A stretch of DNA of 64,000 nt from Bursaphelenchus xylophilus (lineage: Eukaryota; Nematoda; Chromadorea; Rhabditida; Aphelenchoididae), in the NCBI GenBank assembly GCA_904066235.2, contig CAJFCV020000001.1, forward strand, positions 13,263,291 to 13,327,290, given 5' to 3'. Below the pieces are notes generated by a model, which saw only the letters and a program-made list of their open reading frames with translations, was not told where the DNA came from and made no database searches. How positions within the stretch are numbered: the first letter of the stretch is position 1; each line of letters begins with the position of its first letter. Positions 21,430 to 29,955 of this stretch are shown here, in pieces. A program made the position numbers and the translations under genes.

Positions 21430-21880
21430 GGAAAGTACTTCTATGGGGTGTGGAATTACAGGTCGAGTCATATATCAAAAAATTCGCAAAATTTTTCTGA
21501 TTCGGAATATGCAAAAATTAGCGGCCTAATTTTGGATTGTGAGGGTGAAAAAACCCTCGGAACTTTTCTCGAAACACCACGCAAATGCATTTTTGACCAA
21601 GTTTTTACCAAATCAAAAGCTTGTTTTTGAGTTAAAGTAAACTCTGGTATCTTTACAAGCCTCAAAATAGCAAATTTAATTTATACTACACCTTAATTAG
21701 TAGTTCCAATGTAAAAAAGGCGCATTTACATGGTGTTGCGAGAAAAGTTCTGAGGATTTTTTCACCCTTACAGACCAAAATTATGGAGCTAATTTTTACA
21801 TATTCTGAATCAGAAAAATTTCGCAAATTTTTTGATATATGACTTGACCCGTAACTCCATACCCCATAGAAGTACTTTCC
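21430..21880. repeat. 451-bp foldback element
   Basis: The left arm GGAAAGTACTTCTATGGGG pairs with the right arm CCCCATAGAAGTACTTTCC. Pairing continues through TCATATATCAAAAAATTCGC, AAAATTTTTCTGATTC and GCAAAAATTAGC, then more weakly to a middle near 21650. No coding capacity. Confidence 0.88.
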
Positions 21881-22440
21881 TCGTCAGAATTTCTTGCTTT
21901 TTTGGGACATTTTAGGGGATTATAATATGTAAGGGGTCGTAAAAAGCAATCTTACACGGAGTAGTGACTAGTTTTAGCCACTTATCATGTCGTCATGACG
22001 GTATTGTGCTACTTTTATATCGTTCATGAGATGAATTACATGAAATTTCTCACTGATTAATACGTCTTTCTTTCAGAATGGCCACTTTTTTATGGTCGAC
22101 GAGGAAGCTAGATTGATTGAAAGCGAAGAACAAGTTACTTTGCCGAGCCCTGCATTCCACGGAAACGGACGGCGTCTCTGAGGATGCACAGTGCAATTGT
22201 TTGGAGGTAAGCGAAGTTTTGTTGATAAAGGGGAACTTTGGTTGATCTAGGGCTGGAAATTCGTTTGATTTTGAATTCAAAAGACGTAGATCGCTACATC
22301 GTCCTCATGACGGATTTTATTATGGTATCCAACGCGTGGGAGTAGTCGTTTCTTTGTGAAGTTTTAATCTCTGTAGTGTAATATTTGATCCTTTTTTGGG
22401 GTAAGTGGTGATAAAAGGTACTTTTTACTCCAGCTTCAAT
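21881..22440 (+). other. Exon-like block 22077-22206 and flanks
   Basis: A TTTCTTTCAG acceptor and a GTAAGC donor bound 22077-22206. One frame reads GHFFMVDEEARLIESEEQVT and then stops at a TGA before a TGCACAGTGCA palindrome (22187). Unrecognised and probably a relic or part of a non-coding transcript. Flanks show nothing else. Confidence 0.3.
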
Positions 22441-23099
22441 CCTTATTTCAAGTACTTCTCCGCCAATAATGCACCAATTTCCATAAAATTTATGTCAAAT
22501 TGAAGCTGACGTACCCCATTTTCTGTCCACAAAATATGACAGGCCCAAGTTGACGGAGGCTCCCGTACTGACCCTTGACATTTTCATTCCAAATTTCGGA
22601 GCCCGAAATCGGTGAAAATTGGAAAATTTTTGCAATGTATTTCAATTGAGTTGTCGGACTTGGAAAATATTCGAGTTTTTTGCTAAATAAGCCATCTAGA
22701 AGTAGTTGAAAAAATTGTTGCATGAGAAAAGAGCTTTCGTTTTCATTCATTCGATTTGGTACCTCGCCGGATTGAAATATGCTTGTTAGGCACTTGGTAC
22801 TTCTGTGAACCTTACATTTTTTAAAAAATTCCGCAAATCTGGTGACTTTGTCTTTGCCGGAAATCCAAAAAAATTTCCAAGTCCGAAAACTCAATTGAAA
22901 ATCATTGTAAAAATTTTCAAAGTTTCACCGATTTCGGGCTCCAAATTTGGAATGAAAATGTCAAGGGTCAGTACGGGAGCCTCCTTGAACTTGGGCCCGT
23001 CATATTTGGTGGACAGAAAATGGGGTACGTCAGCTTCAATTTGATATAAATTTTATAGAAATTGGTGCATCATTGGCGGAGAAATAATTGAAATAAGGA
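22441..23099. repeat. 659-bp foldback element
   Basis: The left arm (CCTTATTTCAAGTACTTCTC, AAGCTGACGTACCCCATTTT, GAGGCTCCCGTACTGACCCT) is the inverse of the right arm (AGGGTCAGTACGGGAGCCTC, AAAATGGGGTACGTCAGCTT, AATTGAAATAAGG). Arms are about 225 bp around a spacer of about 200 bp (22670-22870). ORFs inside are by-products. Confidence 0.9.
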
Positions 23100-24102
23100 T
23101 GGGCTATTTAATTCGTCGTCATGACAGATTTTTTAGCCCTCTGGTGTAATATTTGATCGTTTTGAGGGTAAAAGTTGATAAAGGCACTGTTTGCTCTATG
23201 AATTGTCTGGTTTAGTGGTAATTATGAAAGATTTGTAGAGGCTTTATGTTGTTGAGTTAAATTCAGTTTTCAAATTTTTCCATTTGTAATAAAACATTGC
23301 TTCCAGGTCGCCCGTCCAAGTTTGTGTATGAATGGCAATTGGTATAAGCTTGAAGGAATTTGAGTGTGGAGCGGTGGATGTCAAGAACGTCGTTTAGTCT
23401 GCACAATGCAAGAAAATTAAAAAGTAAGTGGCGGTTATTATTATGATCTTAAATTCCGTTGGTGGATTACAGGGGTATTCCGATCAAAGATCAAGTAAAT
23501 TAGCATTGTTTAAAATTGAATCATAGGATCGTGACAGTTTTTTGACCCACTTATTTTGTCTCTGACATCAGGTGTCTTTCGGTTTGACGTTTTGGTCTCT
23601 AATGTGAAATAAGGGAGATACAGTAAATTTAAGTGCGACAAGAGTATATGACTACTATTTTTGGCGGAATTTTAGTCACTATGATTACAATTTTTTGAGA
23701 TCCCTGTTTTACTCATGAGATTGTTGAACTTATTTTTGATTTTTTGTCTTCTAATCTCCATTTTCTTACAGCTTCCTTCAAGTCCCATTAAACCTGCCCA
23801 GGCAACTTTCCAGCCGAGAAGAAGAAGAATCGACGATTTTAATTTGATCTATTTGTTTCTTTTTTATATTATTTTGCTTGTTTTGAAAGGGGAAGGGGAA
23901 GTGGGAGAAAGGGGCGGAGAAGGTAAGTAATCGGAATTGGGCTGAATGGTGCTGATGCTGTAGGTGGGCAGCCTAGGAAGAAATTTTTATTACTGGGCCG
24001 ATAGAGAGCGTATATCTTAGAGATTTATAGTTTAGTCTCGAAGTGAGGGCGCTACCGCGTTTCGGGTCAGGGACAAATCGGGTCACGACAGGTCGGGTCG
24101 GC
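23100..24102 (+). other. Gene-poor stretch with two exon-like blocks
   Basis: 23308-23423 lies between a GCTTCCAG acceptor and a GTAAGTGG donor, and a block from about 23771 (TCTTACAG acceptor) ends in purine-rich GGGGAAGGGGAAG just before GTAAGT near 23922. All frames are closed or unrecognised. They may belong to one long, mostly non-coding plus-strand transcript. Confidence 0.3.
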
Positions 24103-24415
24103 GATACCGTTTAATATTTTTACTTCGGGACTTGGAGAAAAGGATTTTTTTTGGAGAATTGGAACAAAATTTTGAACTGTTTTCGCTTCGGCACTGGGGA
24201 GAAGGATTTTCTGGAGAATGGAGGTTTATCTTCGAATTTTTTTAGGAAAATAGTGTCTATAAGCGGCGAGCGAATAAGAAAATCATATCCATTGTTTATG
24301 TGTTTAACTAGAAGCACGGGATTTAATCCCGAAGCGAAAACAGTTCAAAATTTTGTTCCAATTCTCCAAAAAATCCTTTTTCCCAAGTCCCGAAGCAAAA
24401 ATATTAAACGGTATC
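24103..24415. repeat. 313-bp foldback element
   Basis: GATACCGTTTAATATTTTTA with CTTCGGGACTTGGAGAAAAG on the left pairs with CTTTTTCCCAAGTCCCGAAG and AAAAATATTAAACGGTATC on the right. GGAACAAAATTTTGAACTG pairs with CAGTTCAAAATTTTGTTCC. The outer flanks (GTCACGACAGGTCGGGTC, GACTTGTCGCGACC) also pair partly, so the original element was longer. Confidence 0.85.
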
Positions 24416-24454
24416 TTTGAACCGACTTGTCGCGACCTTGAACCGTCAGGACGC

Positions 24455-24720
24455 GGAAGTGAGGGGTACCTAGAATTCTTTTGGTTTTTGGCTCCGAAAG
24501 GCGTTGAATTGTGGCTCGACCGAATTACTTCTATCCACTTGGACATTGGGCGTTTTCGGCCTAGGAGACTGGCATCTTAGAAGGGTAGGATGCAAACGTA
24601 GGAGGGGAATAGGGCCAGAAAGAACAGCTGGGTAAGTGAGGGTTGTTTATCCTTCCTTTGTTCGGCCGTAAAAGCGCCAGTGCTGTCGGCATTGTATTGT
24701 TTGAATCGTGTATCAGAGGG
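24455..24720. repeat. Diverged direct repeat, copy 1
   Basis: GTGAGGGGTACC near 24460, GGGTAGGATG near 24584, CGGCCGTAAAAGCGCCA near 24664 and GCATTGTATTGTTT near 24690 recur in the same order at 25454-25650 (copy 2). The interval between the copies holds a TGCACNGTGCA patch and the 447-bp TIR element. Confidence 0.75.
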
Positions 24721-24996
24721 ACGTTTGGAGGTTGGAGTACAACTCGTTCCAGAAAGTGCGTGCGCCTTTCGTCGCAAGTTTTCCGCACTGTGCGTTTGGC
24801 CTTTTCAACGTGCGATCCAAAACTCGCAACGACGTAGGCTTTTTTCAGACACGTCGCTGCGCATTTTGGGCACGTGACAGCCATTGCACGGTGCAAAAAA
24901 AGAAGAAAAATGCACTGTGCGCCGCGAAAAAATGCCTACGCACTTCCTAGAACGACTAGGAAAGGGGGTGTTTCGTAGCTTGCCATTGTTAGTTTA
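24721..24996. repeat. Imperfect palindrome with TGCACNGTGCA motifs
   Basis: CGTTCCAGAAAGTGCGTGCG near 24748 mirrors CGCACTTCCTAGAACG near 24939, and GACGTAGGC/GCCTACGCA pair partly. CGCACTGTGCG at 24785, TGCACGGTGCA at 24883 and TGCACTGTGCG at 24909 are the same motif as in the PWWP introns. No gene is supported. Confidence 0.65.
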
Positions 24997-25443
24997 CAGG
25001 AGAAGTACCCCAAGTGCGACGCTCAGGTTTTTCCAAATTTTGCACACACATCGGTCATGGACTAAGCATTAATTCCTGGAAGCTTTAGCTCGCGCTTTGC
25101 AAGTGCAGCCGAGATATTGAACGATCTTTGCCGCCGAGAGAGAATGCGAAACGCGGAGACCGGTCAGAGAGAAAACAATTTTTGTTCATAACTTTGCCAG
25201 TTTCGTGCGGAAAAAATTGATTTTTTGTGGAAACATTACCCTCTACGGTAGAAATAGGCATAATACTTTTTGTGCCGAAATTCGGGAAAAAGTGTCAAAT
25301 TTTCGCCAATTTTCGAACTAAAAATATCGGTTGTCTCTGCAAAGCGCGAGCTAGGATTCTCGCACAAATTTTAGAAAAAATCGCTCTAAATTTGTACCAA
25401 GTTTCATCAAAATCTGAGCGTTGCACTTGGGGTACTTCCCCTG
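24997..25443. mobile_element. 447-bp non-autonomous DNA transposon with TTA duplication
   Basis: Terminal inverted repeats of about 35 bp begin CAGGAGAAGTACCCCAAGTG and end CACTTGGGGTACTTCCCCTG, and continue inward (GCTCAG, GCTCGCGCTTTGCA). Both ends are flanked by TTA (24994-24996 and 25444-25446), a 3-bp target-site duplication of the TWA/TNA type known for PIF/Harbinger and for Tc4/Tc5-like elements. No transposase ORF; the superfamily is uncertain. Confidence 0.8.
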
Positions 25444-25453
25444 TTAGCTGAAA

Positions 25454-25650
25454 GTGAGGGGTACCCTGGGTTTTTCAATCCAAATTACTTATACTCGGAG
25501 AGACGTTGGGCATTCTCTAGATTGATAATGTAGAGGGGTAGGATGTATGCTTAGGGAGGGAATAGCTCCAGCAAGGATGGTTGGGATAATGTGGGGTTTT
25601 TATTCGTTATCCGGCCGTAAAAGCGCCATTTCTATCGCCATTGTATCGTT
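25454..25650. repeat. Diverged direct repeat, copy 2
   Basis: The second copy of the block described at 24455-24720 (GTGAGGGGTACC, GGGTAGGATG, CGGCCGTAAAAGCGCCA). Its end abuts, and was probably cut by, the large hairpin that starts at 25650. Confidence 0.75.
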
Positions 25651-28384
25651 TAAAAGAGAGTTTTTTACAAATCGAAGGATTGCCCGGACATTTCGAAAAA
25701 ACGACCGACCCAGAATCTTTTGATATTTTGCATAGTTGTTGTACCATGATAGCTGAACGTCAGCACGAATTTTTAGTTTCGGAAATTACCGTATACGGGG
25801 GTTACGGTAGGTACAATTTTTAGAAAGATTGGGTTCGTATGTAAAAACCTTAAGGAGTAAAGGCACAAAACCTCGCCGTTTTACGTTTTTGACCATGGGG
25901 AACATTTTCATTATTGACAACTTTGCCGTGGGATGTTGCCTTCGACTACTTTGAAAAATACCAAGGTACCATATTGAATGTAACTTTTTTGCAGAGAACT
26001 TGTCTCAACTTTTGAAACCTCTCAAAAATACGTTGACATGTATGGAACAACATATCAAAAATTTAGAAAAATAAAAGGGGGGGTTTTGTAGTTACGGTAC
26101 TTTGAATGTTGCCGGTACGGTATATCAAAAAATTATTTTTTTCAAAATCGGTGTAGAAGATCCGCAAAAATTCCCAAAACACGTTTTCGACCATGGCGAA
26201 CATTTTTGTAATTGACACTTTTTTTGTAGGATGTAGTCTTCGCCTACTTCGAAAATGACCCAGATACCATGTGTAATGTAACTTTTCGGCATTCTACTTG
26301 TCTCAACTTTTGAAACCTCAGAAAAATACGTTGACATGTACGGAACAACATGTCAAAAATTTAGAAAAATAAAAGGGGGGGTTTTGGAGTTATGGCACTT
26401 TTAACGTTGCCGGTACGGTATATCAAAATTTCATTTTTTCTAGAATTGGAGTAGGACAACCGCAAACCTTGCCAATATACGTTTCCAACCATGGGGAACA
26501 TTTTTGTAATTGACAGTTTTGTTCTAGGATGCAGCCTTCGACCGGTTTGAGAAATGTCAAGATACCATGTTCAATATAACTTTCCGGCATTCACCTTGTC
26601 TCAACTTTTGAAACTTCTCAAAAACACCTTGACATATGTGTAACAACATATCAAAAATTTAGGAAAATAAAAGGGGGGGTTTTGGAGTTATAGCACTTTG
26701 AATGTTGGACATACAGTACACCTCGATTTATTCTCGGCTTAACTTTACGTAGATTATTTTAAAAACAAAATGTAATGTTTTATCTATGTTGTACGACCCT
26801 CACAAACTATTTTCACAAAAAAAAATCAAAAAAACTAGACCTAAGCATACTGTAACATATCGTGCGCAGACGACTGGTTACTGTAACAGCAAGATCAGTG
26901 ATTTCGTAATTTTTTTGTAACAATTGACACGGTTTAGAGACGTGTGTGCCATACGACGGTGGAATCTATCAATATCGGATGTCAACATCACAGAAAAAGT
27001 TTGGTGTACTGTATGTCCAACATTCAAAGTGCTATAACTCCAAAACCCCCCCCTTTTATTTTCCTAAATTTTTGATATGTTGTTACACATATGTCAAGGT
27101 GTTTTTGTAAAGTTTCAAAAGTTGAGACAAGTTGAATGCCGGAAAGTTATATTGAACATGGTATCTTGACATTTCTCAAACCGGTCGAAGGCTGCATCCT
27201 AGAACAAAACTGTCAATTACAAAAATGTTCCCCATGGTTGGAAACGTATATTGGCAAGGTTTGCGGTTGTCCTACTCCAATTCTAGAAAAAATGAAATTT
27301 TGATATACCGTACCGGCAACGTTAAAAGTGCCATAACTCCAAAACCCCCCCTTTTATTTTTCTAAATTTTTGACATGTTGTTCCGTACATGTCAACGTAT
27401 TTTTCTGAGGTTTCAAAAGTTGAGACAAGTAGAATGCCGAAAAGTTACATTACACATGGTATCTGGGTCATTTTCGAAGTAGGCGAAGACTACATCCTAC
27501 AAAAAAAGTGTCAATTACAAAAATGTTCGCCATGGTCGAAAACGTATTTTAGCAATGTTTGCGGGTCTTCTACACCCATTTCGAAAAAAATGATTTTTTG
27601 ATATACCGTACCGGCAACATTCAAAGTACCGTAACTCCAAAACCCCCCCTTTTATTTTTCTAAATTTTTGATATGTTGTTCCATACGTGTCAACGTATTT
27701 TTGAGAGGTTTCAAAAGTTGAGACAAGTAGAATGCCGAAGAGTTACATTACACATGGTATCTGGGTCATTTTCGAAGTAGGCGAAGACTACATCCTACAA
27801 AAAAAGTGTCAATTACAAAAATGTTCGCCATGGTCGAAAACGTGTTTTGGGAATTTTTGCGGATCTTCTACACCGATTTTGAAAAAAATAATTTTTTGAT
27901 ATACCGTACCGGCAACATTCAAAGTACCGTAACTCCAAAACCCCCCCTTTTATTTTTCTAAATTTTTGATATGTTGTTCCATACATGTCAACGTATTTTT
28001 GAGAGGTTTCAAAAGTTGAGACAAGTTCTCTGCAAAAAAGTTACATTCAATATGGTACCTTGGTATTTTTCAAAGTAGTCGAAGGCAACATCCCACGGCA
28101 AAGTTGTCAATAATGAAAATGTTCCCCATGGTCAAAAACGTAAAACGGCGAGGTTTTGTGCCTTTACTCCTTAAGGTTTTTACATACGAACCCAATCTTT
28201 CTAAAAATTGTACCTACCGTAACCCCCGTATACGGTAATTTCCGAAACTAAAAATTCGTGCTGACGTTCAGCTATCATGGTACAACAACTATGCAAAATA
28301 TCAAAAGATTCTGGGTCGGTCGTTTTTTTGAAATGTCCGGCCCTTGTTATGAGAAGCTTCAATTTGTAAAAAACTCTCTTTTAA
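25650..28384. repeat. 2.7-kb hairpin with arms of ~298-bp tandem units
   Basis: The left arm 25650-26722 and the right arm 27003-28384 are inverted copies around a 280-bp spacer. The outer ends are TTAAAAGAGAGTTTTTTACA and TGTAAAAAACTCTCTTTTAA; the inner ends are GTTGGACATACAGTACACC and GGTGTACTGTATGTCCAAC. Each arm has tandem units marked by an AAAAGGGGGGGTTTT/AAAACCCCCCCTTTT block: three on the left (near 26075, 26371, 26669) and four on the right (near 27043, 27344, 27641, 27939). The extra right-hand unit explains the ~309-bp difference in arm length. Two identical-looking ~70-residue open frames on opposite strands (26125-26337, 27389-27601) are by-products of the symmetry. Confidence 0.92.
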
Positions 28385-28399
28385 GTTGTGTATTGAAGC

Positions 28400-28946
28400 C
28401 AAAAAATGGCAGATTCTACAGCGAAGGTAGGGATTCAGTCCCGGACGCATAACCAACCACCCAGTGGTCAACGAGTTCCCGTGATCCGCTGGCCATGTCT
28501 TCGACTTCCAGACCCGTAGGGGCGGCACTCTCCATTCTTGTTCCTCCGGCTGGCTAGCCTCGGATCCATTGCAAATTGGGCAACGGGACGCTTGGCGGCC
28601 CTAGAATTTTCTCGCCGTTAGCGGAGGAGTTCTACCTTCTGGTCGAAACAGGTTTTGTGGAACACTCCCACAATAGCGTAGAAAAAGCGGTTCGAGAACG
28701 AACGTCTTGGACAGAACCCGGATTTACAGACAAATGACCGACATCCCAGTCTTTAACACGGCGGTATGAGCCGCGAAACAAGCGGAATTTTCGGGGTTCG
28801 TCGTGTATGTACATTTTCTTCCAATACTGAATTGCGTCCAAGTCGACCCTTCTCGGGAAGATGCAAGAGGCTCTAAAGCTGGGAATCGGCGATGTGGTGA
28901 TCCCTCGACTTGTTTTTGACGCCGTTAAAAACGGAGAATGGACCAA
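28400..28946 (-). pseudogene. Unrecognised, frame-broken ORF with paired CxxC motifs
   Basis: One minus-strand frame (about 28940-28632) reads IQYWKKMYIHDEPRKFRLFR and SYRRVKDWDVGHLSVNPGS, then stops. A second frame just downstream reads SRCPICNGSEASQPEEQE and GLNPYLRCRICHFLASIHN, giving CPIC and CRICH, a zinc-ribbon or RING-like pattern. The frames are out of phase and separated by a TAG. The end runs into the edge of the large hairpin. The block is GC-richer than its surroundings, which suggests a captured or decayed coding sequence. No family recognised. Confidence 0.3.
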
Positions 28947-29100
28947 ACTGATTGGCCAAGTCGGCGAACCAAAGCAGTTGTTCCCAGCGGACGGCTACGA
29001 CGAGATTATTGCGCCAGCCTGCCTCTACGCTCTGATACACAATCGTTCGCCTGGCCCAAGGTCTCGGACCTCGCAATTTAATTTTCGTTTGGATCTCTAA
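28861..29100 (+). CDS. Unrecognised 79-residue ORF
   Basis: The ATG at 28861 starts MQEALKLGIGDVVIPRLVFD, then AVKNGEWTKLIGQVGEPKQL and GYDEIIAPACLYALIH, ending in a Ser/Arg-rich tail and TAA. Codon choice and the lack of low complexity make this more gene-like than most ORFs nearby. However, it overlaps the minus-strand ORF at 28632-28946 and has no clear promoter or splice context. It could be one exon of a decayed gene. Confidence 0.3.
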   Translation: MQEALKLGIGDVVIPRLVFDAVKNGEWTKLIGQVGEPKQLFPADGYDEIIAPACLYALIHNRSPGPRSRTSQFNFRLDL

Positions 29101-29252
29101 TATTATTTTTGGTCGTATTTTAGGAAGCTCTTTTAGCATAGAACAATTAGACATCTGAAAGCTTTTTCTCTTCAAGTTACATGTTTTAAATTCTCGCTTC
29201 ATAAATTTTTGCCACCTTTCTTCAACTTTTGGTGCAATTTTACTTTGTCGTC

Positions 29253-29426
29253 ATGGTTACTATAACAAGATCGTTTAGATCGACCAAGACAAAAAATGTT
29301 CGAAGAATGTTCCTCGACGAAGGTGGCCCAGTGGTGCCAACTGCTAATTCAACCCTCGAATCGTTCTATGGCCTCAATTCGGATGATGCGTATGGAGATG
29401 CAAATCGAAAACCAAGAGACGTATAA
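29253..29426 (+). CDS. Unrecognised 57-residue ORF
   Basis: It starts MVTITRSFRSTKTKNVRRMF and ends DDAYGDANRKPRDV before TAA. It is basic at the N-terminus and acidic later. No family recognised. It lies between the previous ORF and the frame-broken minus-strand ORF at the satellite edge and may be a relic of the same locus. Confidence 0.25.
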   Translation: MVTITRSFRSTKTKNVRRMFLDEGGPVVPTANSTLESFYGLNSDDAYGDANRKPRDV

Positions 29427-29624
29427 TTAAAATGGGATTTTATTGCGAATAAATTGTGCATACAGTCGTTTCGTGGAAAAGATTCGAAGCTTTGAGGATG
29501 AAGTATCTGGAGAAGGATGGTTAAAGCAATATAGTTTGCAATGATATTATAATATATGAGTAATGTAAATTGGATAATGGGACGACAATTGGAAGTTAGC
29601 GACATAGTGACGGTGGTGCCGTGA

Positions 29625-29955
29625 CTAGTAGTCCTCTTCATCATGCTCTTCATAATCTTGCTCGTCATTACATTCATCTTCATGTAGGTCTTCTGGATAA
29701 TCTTCCCCTTCGTCGTACACATCCGCCTCTTCCGACGTCTTGTGGCCAGATCGGAGCCAGAGATGAGCGGTGGGAACGGCCCTGATCGCCTTTTCCTTTG
29801 GTCAGGAAGCCTTTGAACTCCGGCCGAATCACTAGGACAATGCTGATGTTGTATTCTTTCCCTTGGGCCAAGTCTCCAGTGTTGCCTAGTATAATATCAG
29901 AGTTTTTCGCCCAGTGTGGGCGTAATTTGATTCCAAAAAAGCTGAAACTTGCCAT
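29625..29955 (-). pseudogene. Frame-broken ORF with acidic tail; source of the satellite monomer
   Basis: From the ATG at 29955 the frame reads MASFSFFGIKLRPHWAKNSD and IILGNTGDLAQGKEYNISIV, then LVIRPEFKGFLTK. In that frame it soon turns into an Arg-rich artefact, while the next frame continues with AIRAVPTAHLWLRSGHKTSE and a very acidic end (DVYDEGEDYPEDL, EEHDEEDY) before a TAG at 29627-29625. The span, 331 nt, is one base over a multiple of three, which fits a single indel near the AAAGGAAAAGG run (about 29800). No family recognised. Its first 70 coding bases are the same as the start of every satellite monomer to its right. Confidence 0.5.

Noticed and set aside
26125..27601. Two near-identical ~70-residue ORFs on opposite strands
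   Set aside because: They are the two arms of the 2.7-kb hairpin read in opposite directions and are not duplicated genes.
28425..28470. tRNA-like GGGACTGAATCCC stretch
   Set aside because: It resembles a T arm but has no proper TTC loop, D arm or acceptor stem; it lies within an ORF-like block instead.
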